DNA of 36,226 nucleotides from Spirochaetales bacterium (lineage in GTDB: Bacteria > Spirochaetota > Spirochaetia > Sphaerochaetales > Sphaerochaetaceae): assembly GCA_012729295.1 (NCBI GenBank), contig JAAYDK010000040.1, positions 1-36,226 on the forward strand. Direction: 5' to 3'. Both the position numbers and the translations under genes were made by a program. Under the pieces are notes generated by a model. It worked only from the letters and a program-made list of their open reading frames with translations, did no database searches and had not been told where the DNA came from. Of this stretch, positions 15,206 through 23,981 are shown piece after piece. How positions within the stretch are numbered: the stretch's first letter is position 1; the number at the start of each line of letters is the position of its first letter.

Positions 15206-16164
15206 TGCTGAACTTTATCCTTCTCATCTTTATCTATAGCGGAATATATGCCTTGATGGCCATGGGTCAGAATGTAATTACCGGCTACGTCGGATTACTG
15301 TCGTTGTGCCAGGCAGGTTTTTTTGCAATCGGAAGCTATGCTACAGCAATCTTGAGTGTGTCCTACGGCTGGAACTTCTGGCTCACGGTTCCGATTGCCG
15401 GCTTACTTGCTGCTTTAGCCGGTATTATTATCGGACTGCCGACATTACGCCTAAAAGGCGATTATCTGGCAATCGCCACGTTAGGGTTCGGCGAAATCAT
15501 CCGAAATATTATCAACAACTGGGACAGCCTTACCGGAGGGCCGATGGGAATCAAGCGTATCCCGATGGCCTCTATATTCGGTTATACAATAAATCCGTTT
15601 GATAAATGGGCTTTTCTGGGTATGGTATGGATTTTCGTACTTCTCGGCTACCTATTTTTCAAACGGCTGGCGCGGTCTCGAATCGGACGTGCTCTGGAAG
15701 CAATCCGCGAAGACGAAATTGCAGCTTCTTCAATGGGTATCAACACGACCAAGTATAAAGTGTGGGCATTTGCGCTCGGGGCATTCGCAGCGGGAGTCGC
15801 AGGCAGTCTTCAGGCTGTATTTACGCTTTCAGTTACTCCGGGACCCTTTACGTTTATGGTCTCGATCATGGTGCTCTGTATGGTTGTTCTCGGCGGGATG
15901 GGCAACTTTATTGCCGTCATCCTCGGGGCGTTTCTCATTCAGTTCATTTCCTATTTCCCGCAACTTGTCGGCTTATCCAATGTAATTCCCCCGCAATTCA
16001 AACAAATATTATTCGGACTGATTTTAGTAGTGATGATGATCTGGCGGCCTCAGGGGATCCTGGGTAGGGCTCCGCGCATGTCGATATCCGGAATAAGAAG
16101 AAAAAAACGTACAACCTCCAACGGGGGGGAAAGCGGTGACACGATCCAAGGAGGTTCAAGATGA
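15205..16164 (+). CDS. livM: Branched-chain amino acid ABC permease LivM
   Basis: This 319-residue second permease subunit contains the LivM patterns GYVGLLSLCQAGFFAIGSYATAIL near the N-terminus, GLPTLRLKGDYLAIATLGFGEIIR, the coupling loop RSRIGRALEAIREDEIAASSMGINTTKYKVWAFALGAF, and VVLGGMGNFIAVILGAF. A basic cytoplasmic tail (GIRRKKRTT) follows the last membrane segment. Its ATG overlaps the livH stop by one base and its end overlaps the livG ATG by four, so the permeases and ATPases are translated together. Confidence 0.93.
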   Translation: MLNFILLIFIYSGIYALMAMGQNVITGYVGLLSLCQAGFFAIGSYATAILSVSYGWNFWLTVPIAGLLAALAGIIIGLPTLRLKGDYLAIATLGFGEIIRNIINNWDSLTGGPMGIKRIPMASIFGYTINPFDKWAFLGMVWIFVLLGYLFFKRLARSRIGRALEAIREDEIAASSMGINTTKYKVWAFALGAFAAGVAGSLQAVFTLSVTPGPFTFMVSIMVLCMVVLGGMGNFIAVILGAFLIQFISYFPQLVGLSNVIPPQFKQILFGLILVVMMIWRPQGILGRAPRMSISGIRRKKRTTSNGGESGDTIQGGSR

Positions 16165-16940
16165 CCTTATTGGAAACTCAAAAGCTTACCCGGGCCTATG
16201 GAGGAGTCGTTGCGGTCAGCGAAGTCGATTTTGAAGTCGAACAAGGCTTGATAACCGGCTTGATAGGACCGAACGGGGCCGGTAAAACCACGTTATTTAA
16301 TAATATTACCGGTCTTGACGTACCTACCTCCGGTACAGTCCAATTCAAGGGTAAAAACATTACCGGTAAGAACGCCCATACAATATGTCGGATGGGGATT
16401 GCCAGGACCTTTCAAAACATTCGTTTGTTCAAAGAGCTTACGGTATTAGAAAATGTCATGCTCGGGCGACATTTTAAAGTGGGGCGGTCTGCCTCAACCG
16501 GCCGGCTGGCTACCGCATTAAAAAGCTTCTTCTCGATGGAGGAAGAAGAAAGTATCATGCGCGAGCATGCCTTGAAATGGCTCTCGTTCTTCCATCTTGA
16601 ACACCTTGTGGATGAGTTGGCAAAGAACCTCCCGTACGGTCATCAAAGAGAGTTGGAGATAGCCAGAGCCTTGGCTACCGAGCCGTCGTTGTTATTCCTA
16701 GACGAGCCTGCTGCCGGCATGAATCCTCAGGAAACCGACGCGCTTATGAAAACTATCAGGAAAATTCGTTCGTTGGGGATCACTGTCGTTCTCATCGAGC
16801 ACGATATGAAACTGGTCATGAATATTTGCGATACCATTACCGTATTGAATTATGGTCAAAATATTGCTCAGGGAACTCCTTCGCAAATCAAACGAAATCC
16901 GCTGGTCGTCGAGGCGTATCTCGGCAAGGAGGATGCATGA
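16161..16940 (+). CDS. livG: Branched-chain amino acid ABC ATPase LivG
   Basis: This 259-residue ATPase has Walker A GPNGAGKTT (about 34-42), a Q-loop in ARTFQNIRLFKELTVLENV, Walker B LLFLDEP and switch histidine in VLIEHDMKLV. The signature region is LPYGHQRELEIARAL; LivG proteins usually have LSYGQQRRLEIARAL, so the leading LS is changed to LP and Gln to His. The family-specific tail GTPSQIKRNPLVVEAYLG is present. The start overlaps livM (ATGA) and the end overlaps the livF ATG. It is expected to form the heterodimeric ATPase with LivF. Confidence 0.92.
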   Translation: MTLLETQKLTRAYGGVVAVSEVDFEVEQGLITGLIGPNGAGKTTLFNNITGLDVPTSGTVQFKGKNITGKNAHTICRMGIARTFQNIRLFKELTVLENVMLGRHFKVGRSASTGRLATALKSFFSMEEEESIMREHALKWLSFFHLEHLVDELAKNLPYGHQRELEIARALATEPSLLFLDEPAAGMNPQETDALMKTIRKIRSLGITVVLIEHDMKLVMNICDTITVLNYGQNIAQGTPSQIKRNPLVVEAYLGKEDA

Positions 16941-17734
16941 GCGAGCTGTTGAGCATTGATCATATCAGCGTCTCCTATGGAAACATACAAGCACTCCGTG
17001 ATGTAAGCATCCATGTCCGCGAAGGCGAAATCGTATGCCTGATCGGAGCAAACGGGGCTGGGAAAAGTACCCTGTTGAAAGCGATTGTAGGACTCGAACC
17101 GTTGGTAAGCGGGTCTATAGCGTATAAGGGTGAAGTAATCGCACGTAACGATCATGCCTTTGGTTCCCATAACCCGCTGCTACGGTTTTTCAAGAATCCG
17201 AAGCATGCTGCACAAGATACAAGATCGTTGCGTACCGATGAAATCGCCAGCCGCGGAATTGCCTTGGTTCCCGAAGGCCGAAGGGTATTTGCCGACCTGA
17301 CGGTTGAAGAAAATCTGGACATGGGAGCATTCCTCATCGATGATGATGCATTCATCGCCAAGAAGAAGAAGGAAATGTATGAATTCTTTCCAATCCTCGG
17401 AATGCGGCGAAAGCAGAAAACCCGTTCGCTTAGCGGCGGCGAACAACAGATGATGGCCATAGCAAGAGCTTTGATGAGCGCACCTAAATTGCTGCTTCTC
17501 GATGAACCGGGGCTGGGTCTGGCGCCGCTGATCATTCAGGACATTTTTGAAAAGATCGAGATTATCAACAAAGAAGATAATGTGACTGTTTTTTTAGTCG
17601 AACAAAATGCGCGCATGGCGTTACGTACTTCCGACGAAGGGCATGTCATGGAAAATGGCCGCATAGTGTTGTCGGATACCAGCGAACAGCTGCTGGAAAA
17701 TGAAAAAGTGAAGGCAGCGTATCTCGGCGAATGA
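16937..17734 (+). CDS. livF: Branched-chain amino acid ABC ATPase LivF with insertion
   Basis: This 265-residue partner ATPase has Walker A GANGAGKST, signature LSGGEQQMMAIARAL, Walker B LLLLDEP followed by GLGLAPL, and the LivF motif GIALVPEGRRVFADLTVEENL. Most LivF proteins are near 235 residues. The extra length comes from an insertion of about 27 residues (roughly NDHAFGSHNP through AAQDTRS) between the first beta layer and the EIASRGIA helix. The end of the core reads HVMENGRIVLSDT, as usual. The ATG at 16937 overlaps the livG stop, and AAGGAGG lies just upstream, so the longer frame is rejected. The last gene of the transporter proper. Confidence 0.92.
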   Translation: MSELLSIDHISVSYGNIQALRDVSIHVREGEIVCLIGANGAGKSTLLKAIVGLEPLVSGSIAYKGEVIARNDHAFGSHNPLLRFFKNPKHAAQDTRSLRTDEIASRGIALVPEGRRVFADLTVEENLDMGAFLIDDDAFIAKKKKEMYEFFPILGMRRKQKTRSLSGGEQQMMAIARALMSAPKLLLLDEPGLGLAPLIIQDIFEKIEIINKEDNVTVFLVEQNARMALRTSDEGHVMENGRIVLSDTSEQLLENEKVKAAYLGE

Positions 17735-17819
17735 CGGTTCCTGCTGGAATTTGACGCAAGTGTAGGGTACAATGAAGCTGTAGTACACGTTCAGTTGTTT
17801 CTAGGGATGGAGGATCGAG

Positions 17820-18464
17820 ATGATTATTGAGAGAAGGATGACGCGGAATCCGGTAACCGCAACTCCCGATATGTCAGTGGCCGAAGCATCAGCGATCATG
17901 AAACGCGAAAAGGTCCATCGTCTTCCTGTTCTAGACAAGGACAAGAAACTTGTCGGCATAATTTCCGAAAAGGATATCTTATATGCTTCTCCTTCACCGG
18001 TAAGCTCGCTATCGATTCACGAAATGGCATACCTGCTTTCGCAATTGACGGTAAAGAAACTGATGACGAGAGATGTCGTCACTATAAGCAAAGACATTAC
18101 CGTAGAAGAAGCAGCCAGATTGATGGTCGACCAGGACCTTTCAAGCCTGCCGGTGCTTGAGGACGGAAAGCTTATCGGAATCGTTTCGAAAAGCGATCTG
18201 TTCAAAATCCTTCTCGAGCTGTTCGGGGCCCGCCATTACGGCATACGGATGAGCTTTCTGGTACAGGACAAACCTGGTGCCATCGCCGAAATTTCTGGCG
18301 CCTTAGCCCAGCATGGCGTTGATATCATCGCCTTCGGCACATTTGCCGGAACGGATAGCACGAATGCAATTTGCACTATCAAAATGCAAAACATATCAGT
18401 CGGCGATGCGGTCGAGATCATCAAACCATTCGTCCTTCAAATCCTCGATGTCCGCGAGGTATAG
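17820..18464 (+). CDS. CBS-CBS-ACT domain protein (AcuB-like)
   Basis: This 214-residue cytoplasmic protein has two CBS domains forming a Bateman module (about residues 1-60 with RMTRNPVTATPDMSVAEA and VGIISEKDIL, and 74-132 with LMTRDVVTISKDITVEEA and IGIVSKSDLF), followed by a C-terminal ACT domain (about 141-214, beginning RMSFLVQDKPGAIAEI). CBS pairs bind adenine nucleotides and ACT domains commonly bind amino acids, so it looks like a sensor of energy state plus an amino acid. No catalytic domain is attached. It follows livF by 85 bases on the same strand with GGAGG before the ATG, which suggests a link to branched-chain amino acid status. That link is inference. Confidence 0.87.
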   Translation: MIIERRMTRNPVTATPDMSVAEASAIMKREKVHRLPVLDKDKKLVGIISEKDILYASPSPVSSLSIHEMAYLLSQLTVKKLMTRDVVTISKDITVEEAARLMVDQDLSSLPVLEDGKLIGIVSKSDLFKILLELFGARHYGIRMSFLVQDKPGAIAEISGALAQHGVDIIAFGTFAGTDSTNAICTIKMQNISVGDAVEIIKPFVLQILDVREV

Positions 18465-18902
18465 ATGGATTTTAAGGAAATTCTAGAAAGATGGGAAAAT
18501 TCTCCATCGGGAAGAAAGGCGGTTGATGACAGCCGCTTTTCTCGTATTATAAAGGAAAAAGAGGATGGTCTTCACGATTCAAGACATCGATTTACTAAAG
18601 ATGGTTTGAATAAAAGTGACTTTAAGCGGCTTGTGATTGAAGATTCTATTGATCTTCATGGCATGACTGGCGACGAGGCTATCGATTTCCTTCGCAACTT
18701 CCTCGCTGGAGCAGCTTCCCGTAAATTGAGGAAAATCAGGATTGTACATGGTAAGGGTCTTCATTCCCAGGACGGTAGGGCGGTCCTGCGGGATATCGTC
18801 TATCGTGAATTAAGCCAGTCGAAATATGTAAGAGCGTTCCAAAAGACCGCACCTGCCGACGGGGGCAGCGGAGCAGTATGGGTTGTACTGAAATTCGAGT
18901 AG
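18465..18902 (+). CDS. Small Smr-domain protein
   Basis: This 145-residue protein ends in an Smr domain (about 60-145) with the DLHG motif at residues 63-66 and HGKG at 95-98 followed by GRAVLRDIV. Small Smr proteins resemble the MutS2 C-terminal nuclease domain and members of the group have nicking or RNA-cleaving activity. The N-terminal 55 residues are charged and look disordered or linker-like. Its ATG directly follows the stop of the CBS-ACT gene with no spacer, so the two are translationally coupled. The end is 22 bases from the convergent infA stop with no visible terminator. Confidence 0.85.
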   Translation: MDFKEILERWENSPSGRKAVDDSRFSRIIKEKEDGLHDSRHRFTKDGLNKSDFKRLVIEDSIDLHGMTGDEAIDFLRNFLAGAASRKLRKIRIVHGKGLHSQDGRAVLRDIVYRELSQSKYVRAFQKTAPADGGSGAVWVVLKFE

Positions 18903-18924
18903 GCGAACGTTGGCTAAAAGGTCT

Positions 18925-19143
18925 CTAGCGTTCCCTATAGATAATCCGGCCTCTGGTAAGATCGTACGGTGAAAGAGCCACGCGAACCGAATCGCCGGGA
19001 ACAATTCTGATATAGTGTTTACGCATCTTGCCCGATAGATGGGCCAAAATAACATGTCCGTTTTGTAATTCGACCCGGAACATGGTGTTCGGCAATGCTT
19101 CCCGAACAATCCCCTCTACTTCAATCGCTTCTTCTTTAGCCAC
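18925..19143 (-). CDS. infA: Translation initiation factor IF-1
   Basis: The product is the 72-residue OB-fold initiation factor that binds the ribosomal A site with IF-2 and IF-3. It begins (M)[18 protein letters not shown], continues [26 protein letters not shown] and ends in [13 protein letters not shown], all characteristic. The start is a GTG at 19143: there is no ATG in frame, GGAGG lies four to five bases before the GTG, and this gives exactly the usual length. It is a single gene with its own consensus promoter. Confidence 0.97.
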   Translation of the reverse strand: MAKEEAIEVEGIVREALPNTMFRVELQNGHVILAHLSGKMRKHYIRIVPGDSVRVALSPYDLTRGRIIYRER

Positions 19144-19178
19144 AAACCCTCCATAGTTCTTCAAACGGGAACTCGGGA

Positions 19179-19207
19179 ATTGTATGAGAAGGAAATGCTT
19201 TTGTCAA
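19179..19207 (-). promoter_or_regulatory. Promoter of infA
   Basis: Minus-strand TTGACA (19207-19202) and TACAAT (19184-19179) with a 17-base spacer, about 36 bases before the GTG start. Confidence 0.8.
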
Positions 19208-19416
19208 CGCTTCTTAGAATCTGATACCGATTACCGATACCGATTTTGGATTATGAATGTATTGTTTCTCAATCAAAGAAATCCTGTTGTTAACACACAT
19301 GTAATTCTTGGACAACTTATGCTAGTGTCAAGTATCGAACTCCGATTCTTTCATGATAGACATATGTTGAAGTCTTACGAGTATTAAAAAGCCAATATGA
19401 TATCTTCAATAAAAAT
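19208..19416. other. Intergenic region downstream of NSS symporter
   Basis: No gene is supported. It contains a short tandem array of TACCGAT (about 19222-19243). No classical terminator for the NSS gene was seen. Confidence 0.35.
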
Positions 19417-20811
19417 CTATCCTTTCAAGAGCGGGGAGAAAATATTCCAATAGCCCATGAAGAAAACAATCAGCACGATGACCGGTACGATATAGGTAAC
19501 ATACACTCTAGCCCAAGCGGGGAATTTTATCCCTTTCCCCGTATCGGCTTCGGCCTTGAAGTTTTTCCATCCCCAACCGCGTTTAGAACAGCAGAAAAAG
19601 AGGAAAATCAACGAACCAAGCGGCAACAGTGTAGAGCTCACGATAAAATCTTCCAGATCGAGAATGCCTGTTTCCGGCCCGAACGGCTGGAAGGCCGACC
19701 ATTTGTTAAATCCAAGGACGCACGGCAGACTCAATGCAATCAGTGCTACGATATTGACCGCTACTGCTTTCCTTCTGGACCATCCTTTTACGTCAATCCA
19801 GTAGCTGATGATATTTTCAAATACCGATACCAGGGTGGACAGTGCTGCGAAACTAAGGAAAATAAAGAATAGCGCTCCCCAGATGCCGCCGGCGGTCATA
19901 GCATTGAAAATATTCGGCAGCGTAATAAAAATCAACGACGGACCGGCGCCGGGATTGATATTGTATGCAAAGCTTGCAGGAAAAATAATCAGGCCGCTTA
20001 ACAACGCAACCGAAGTATCAAGAGCGATGATGTGTATCGACTCACCGGTAAGTGAACGGTCTTTATTGATATAACTGCCGAATATCGCCATGGAGCCGAT
20101 TCCCAGACTAAGCGTAAAGAACGCCTGGCCCATAGCAGCATAGACTGCGTCCCAGAATCCGGCTTCGACAAACCGTGAAAAATCGGGAAGAAGGTAGAAG
20201 GCAAGACCTTTTGAAGCACCGGGAAGCGAAATTGCCTTAATTACCAGTAAAAGCATGATGACAAACAGAAGCATCATCATAATCTTAGTAATTCGCTCGA
20301 CTCCCTTACGTAATCCAATAGCGCAGATTCCCATCCCGAGAAGTACCGCCAGTATCATCCAAAATATCATAGTCCCGGGACTACTGAGCATTCCACCGAA
20401 AAAGGCTCCGACCGCATCTGGATCAAGACCTCTCAACTTTCCGGAAAGCATTGCGTATACATAATAAAACAACCAGCCGCTGACGGATGTGTAAAACATC
20501 ATGAGGACATAATTACCCGCAACTGCAACAGGTCCGTACACGTGCCATTTCGTCCCCTTCGGTTCAAGTGTCTTTAAGGCAAGACCGATATTCTGCTTCG
20601 AAGCACGCCCGATGGCAAATTCCATTACCATGATCGGTAGTCCGAATATAACGAGGAATAAGAGATAGACGAGTACAAATGCAGCACCGCCGTATTTTCC
20701 TGTGATAAACGGAAATCTCCAAACATTTCCCAAACCGATTGCGCATCCGGCTGACAATAAGATAAATCCGAGACGACTTGCCAGCGTCTCCCGTTGTCGA
20801 CGTTGTTCCAT
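19417..20811 (-). CDS. Sodium-dependent symporter of the NSS (neurotransmitter:sodium) family
   Basis: This 464-residue membrane protein has the NSS signature near the N-terminus: SRLGFILLSAGCAIGLGNVW then RFPF, where the GLGNVWRFP unwound first helix binds Na+ and substrate. Further family patterns are GGAAFVLVYL, GQAFFTLSLGIGSM in helix 6, and SYINKDRSLTGES. About eleven to twelve membrane helices are visible. Bacterial members import amino acids with Na+. GAGGG lies seven bases before the ATG. It is divergent from glyA and the gcv genes, so glycine, serine or alanine is a reasonable guess at substrate, but the sequence does not decide it. Confidence 0.9.
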   Translation of the reverse strand: MEQRRQRETLASRLGFILLSAGCAIGLGNVWRFPFITGKYGGAAFVLVYLLFLVIFGLPIMVMEFAIGRASKQNIGLALKTLEPKGTKWHVYGPVAVAGNYVLMMFYTSVSGWLFYYVYAMLSGKLRGLDPDAVGAFFGGMLSSPGTMIFWMILAVLLGMGICAIGLRKGVERITKIMMMLLFVIMLLLVIKAISLPGASKGLAFYLLPDFSRFVEAGFWDAVYAAMGQAFFTLSLGIGSMAIFGSYINKDRSLTGESIHIIALDTSVALLSGLIIFPASFAYNINPGAGPSLIFITLPNIFNAMTAGGIWGALFFIFLSFAALSTLVSVFENIISYWIDVKGWSRRKAVAVNIVALIALSLPCVLGFNKWSAFQPFGPETGILDLEDFIVSSTLLPLGSLIFLFFCCSKRGWGWKNFKAEADTGKGIKFPAWARVYVTYIVPVIVLIVFFMGYWNIFSPLLKG

Positions 20812-20943
20812 GATTCAACCCTCATCTTGTGATGTAGACATTCCCGGGTAGTGTAATCGCTTGGGACTGTCGATGCAATAATTAAAAGAAGAAATATTCA
20901 AATCATGATGTGTCGCTTTATTCAGATTACCCTTAGGCATTTC

Positions 20944-20972
20944 TTGACATGAAAGAAACTGACATGCACAAT
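20944..20972 (+). promoter_or_regulatory. Promoter of the glyA-gcv operon
   Basis: TTGACA (20944-20949) and CACAAT (20967-20972) with a 17-base spacer, about 38 bases before the glyA ATG. The leader has a short TACCAT/ATGGTA inverted repeat. It is too short for a glycine riboswitch. Confidence 0.68.
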
Positions 20973-21010
20973 ACCATCGAACGCCATGGTACCGATAAGG
21001 AGTGTAGTCG

Positions 21011-22537
21011 ATGAAAAGTTCTCCAATTCTGCAGAAATACTTGAAAACGGTCGGAATCGAAACAATAGACAGCGGCATGGTAGCCTATGTTGCCGCATTG
21101 GAAGAGACCAGTCGTGTCTCTTCACTGGTTGCCGGCAGAATCGTACAAGAACTTGCCGATCAACGAAGCCATCTGAAACTGATTGCCAGCGAAAACTTCA
21201 GCAGTCTCGCATGTCAGTTGTCGATGGGTAATCTGCTGACCGACAAATATGCAGAAGGTTTTCCGTACCACAGATTTTATGCAGGATGCGACAATGTGGA
21301 TGCAATTGAAGATCATGCAGCGAAACTCGCATGCGAGCTGTTCGGAGCCGAACATGCGTATGTTCAACCGCACAGCGGTGCGGATGCGAATCTCACTGCG
21401 TATTGGGCAATCCTGAATACAAAGATACAAATGCCCACACTCGAAGAAATCGGTATTACGAATCCGAGCGAGCTGACCAGAGAACAATGGAACAAAGTTC
21501 GACAATTATGCGGAAATCAGAAATTACTCGGCCTCGACTACTATTCCGGGGGACACCTTACCCACGGGTACCGGCAGAATGTTTCAGCGCAGATGTTCGA
21601 TGCCTATACCTATACCGTTGACAAGGAAACCGGGCTTTTGGATTACGAGGTGATTGCACACATGGCCCGCGAACTCAAGCCCGCCATCTTGCTAGCCGGT
21701 TATAGCGCATACCCGAGACTGATCGATTTTGAAAAACTTGCACGGATAGCACACGAAGTCGGTGCTACGTTTATGGTCGATATGGCACATTTTGCCGGTC
21801 TGGTCGCTGGTAAAGTCATGACCGGTGCGTATGACCCCGTTGCCTGGGCCGATGTAGTAACCACCACGACACACAAGACGCTTCGCGGACCGCGCGGTGG
21901 TATGATTTTATGTAAGCAGCCCTATGCCGAAGCAGTTGATAAAGGATGTCCGCTGGTAATCGGCGGACCTCTTCCCCATATGCTTGCAGCCAAAGCTGTT
22001 GCTTTTACCGAAGCGCTGGGCGATGATTTTAAGTCCTATGCCGCATCAATCGTGAAGAACGCGCAATCATTGGCCGCACAGTGTATTCAGCAGGGAATTC
22101 CGGTTGCGACAGGCGGTACTGACAACCATCTCATGCTGCTCGATGTTAGACCTTTCGGACTTAACGGCCGGCAGGCCGAGAGTGCACTTCGCGAATGCGG
22201 AGTGACGCTGAATCGCAACGCGTTGCCGTTCGATCCGAACGGACCATGGTATACGAGCGGTCTCAGAGTCGGAACTCCCGCGGTCACAACGTTAGGGATG
22301 AAAGCAGAGCAGATGGCGGAAATCGCTTCAATCATCAAGCTCGTATTGTCGAATACCAGACCGGCAAAGATTACCAAAGGCGACAAGGCAGGGCAACTGA
22401 GCAAGGCAAAGGCCATCACCGATTCTGCTGCCGGCGAAGAGGCACGATCGAGAGTAATGAAATTACTTCACTCGTTCGTATTGTATCCTGAATTGGATTT
22501 GGATTTTCTAAAGATGCATTTTCCTTTGGCAGAGTAA
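21011..22537 (+). CDS. glyA: Serine hydroxymethyltransferase, long form
   Basis: This 508-residue PLP enzyme interconverts serine and glycine with tetrahydrofolate. Recognisable parts are LIASENFSS (58-66), NLLTDKYAEGFPYHRFYAGC, the cofactor region QPHSGADANLTAYWA (119-133), MVDMAHFAGLVAGKV (255-269), and the Schiff-base lysine Lys289 in TTTTHKTLRGPRGG. Typical bacterial enzymes have about 420 residues. The extra length lies in an insertion after residue 135 (about 137-180, LEEIGITNPSELTREQW), an N-terminal extension and a C-terminal extension of about 30. AGGAG precedes the ATG by eight bases. It heads the glycine operon and supplies or consumes the glycine handled by the cleavage system. 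Confidence 0.95.
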   Translation: MKSSPILQKYLKTVGIETIDSGMVAYVAALEETSRVSSLVAGRIVQELADQRSHLKLIASENFSSLACQLSMGNLLTDKYAEGFPYHRFYAGCDNVDAIEDHAAKLACELFGAEHAYVQPHSGADANLTAYWAILNTKIQMPTLEEIGITNPSELTREQWNKVRQLCGNQKLLGLDYYSGGHLTHGYRQNVSAQMFDAYTYTVDKETGLLDYEVIAHMARELKPAILLAGYSAYPRLIDFEKLARIAHEVGATFMVDMAHFAGLVAGKVMTGAYDPVAWADVVTTTTHKTLRGPRGGMILCKQPYAEAVDKGCPLVIGGPLPHMLAAKAVAFTEALGDDFKSYAASIVKNAQSLAAQCIQQGIPVATGGTDNHLMLLDVRPFGLNGRQAESALRECGVTLNRNALPFDPNGPWYTSGLRVGTPAVTTLGMKAEQMAEIASIIKLVLSNTRPAKITKGDKAGQLSKAKAITDSAAGEEARSRVMKLLHSFVLYPELDLDFLKMHFPLAE

Positions 22538-22575
22538 TGTCGGCCGTGATACCATAAGAGGCGAGGAGTCAAGCA

Positions 22576-22962
22576 ATGGGAAGCATTCCAAAAGATTTGC
22601 GGTATTCGAAAGATCACGAGTGGGTTCGAGTCGTAGGCGACAGGGTAGTAGTGGGAATTACCGATTACGCTCAAGACTCGTTGGGAGAAATTGTCTATGT
22701 CGAGTTGCCCACCGTGGGAGACACATTTCAAGCTGACGAGGAAATTGCCAATGTCGAATCGGTAAAAGCAGCTTCTGCAATCTTTAATCCGGTTTCCGGA
22801 ACGGTCTCTGAAGTCAATGAAAAATTGGAAGGAGCGCCAGAACTGATCAACGAAGACTGCTACGCCAATCATCTTTATACGTTATCCGATTTCGATACAC
22901 AAGATCTGGACGGTCTGCTCGATGCCGACGGTTATGCCGAATATCTGAAAACACTCGCATAA
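22576..22962 (+). CDS. gcvH: Glycine cleavage system H protein
   Basis: This 128-residue lipoyl carrier shuttles the aminomethyl group between the P, T and L proteins. It has DLRYSKDHEWVRV near the N-terminus, VGITDYAQDSLGEIVYVELP in the centre, and the lipoylated Lys64 in ANVESVKAASAI followed by NPVSGTV. The length is normal. GAGGAG precedes the ATG by seven bases. It is 38 bases after glyA. Confidence 0.96.
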   Translation: MGSIPKDLRYSKDHEWVRVVGDRVVVGITDYAQDSLGEIVYVELPTVGDTFQADEEIANVESVKAASAIFNPVSGTVSEVNEKLEGAPELINEDCYANHLYTLSDFDTQDLDGLLDADGYAEYLKTLA

Positions 22963-23070
22963 CACATTTTTTGTCTTTGATATCGTTCAAAAAGCCTCTG
23001 TGAATATAGCATACTCCAATAAATTACCGTATATTGTAATTAATACAAATACGGAATTTAAGGAGTCTTT

Positions 23071-23895
23071 ATGAAAAAACGTCTGATTATGATTCTGTTG
23101 CTGATCGGAATCATTTCATCATTATCAGCGGCGATCAAACCGTTTGTCGAAACTGAACAGGGATTGATTGCGGTTCTTTTCCATACGTATCAAAACGGCA
23201 CGAGCGGTACCGATTTTGATTTTCGATCACAAGGCGGGCAGGACGTCCTGTATCCGTTCGAACGCTATACCGTCGGTGTCGAAATAGCAGATGTGCATTG
23301 AATCTGGCTCACGTACCAGCCGCTGCGTCTGGATACGAGTGTTGCGTTTCGCGATAACGTCACTATCGGAACACAGACATTTGCTACGAATACCCCGATG
23401 AACCTCACCTATAGTTTCCCGTTCTACAGAATCAGCTATACGTACGACATATTGGCAAAATATCCGCAGGCGGTATTGGGTGTTGGCGTTGTCATGCAGA
23501 TCCGCAATGCTTCGATCGTATTCGAACAAGTAGACGGTGCAAAGCAGTACGTCTCTCAGAACGTCGGGCTTGTGCCGGCACTTGCTGTCTATGCAAGGTA
23601 TGAATTCCCGTTCGGATTGGTCTTGTCAGCAGATATTGCCGGTTCATATGCTAAATCGGCATGGTTTAACGGAGCCGGATTCGAATTTGAAGGGTCGGTC
23701 CTCGATGCCTCTCTACGCATGGGATATCTTGTCCAGAACGATTTAGAACTGTTTGGGAACCTTCGGTTTTTCGGCGGGACTGCAGAAGGGACCAGTACGG
23801 ATTCAGCTTCCACATGGACCGAACCGACCGATCGTTTTACAAAAAACAACATAGCCACGCTTGCTGTCTCGGTAGGAGTAAACAAAGCTTGGTGA
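23071..23895 (+). pseudogene. Exported beta-rich protein gene interrupted by in-frame TGA
   Basis: One frame runs from an ATG with AAGGAG (five bases upstream) to the TGA at 23893 and is broken only by a TGA at 23299-23301 (codon 77). The first 76 residues carry a signal peptide (MKKRLIMILLLIGIISSLSA). After the stop the frame stays open for almost 200 codons, with alternating polar and aromatic/hydrophobic residues (RISYTYDILAKY, PALAVYARYEFPFG, DASLRMGYLVQNDLELFGNLRFFGG) like outer-membrane barrel strands and a C-terminal strand ending AVSVGVNKAW. A TGG-to-TGA change would explain it. The gene sits between gcvH and gcvPA. Sequencing error, recent inactivation or read-through are all possible. 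The family is not recognised. Confidence 0.75.
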
Positions 23896-23981
23896 GCCAT
23901 CGCGGCAATTAGGATTGTCTTGTTACCTCAAGTGATTTACACTGGTTTCCATCAGGTTTCGATTAGTCATCAGGAGGATTC

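Noticed and set aside
19222-19243. Tandem TACCGAT units as a CRISPR or iteron array
   Set aside because: Only three short, directly adjacent units with no spacers and no neighbouring cas or replication genes.
20812-21010. Glycine riboswitch before glyA or the NSS gene
   Set aside because: The intergenic region lacks the conserved glycine aptamer core on either strand and a normal promoter lies close to glyA.
23299-23340. In-frame TGA at codon 77 as a selenocysteine codon
   Set aside because: The only downstream hairpin is a 4-bp CCAG/CTGG stem (23316-23332), too weak for a bacterial SECIS, and a barrel protein is an unlikely selenoprotein.
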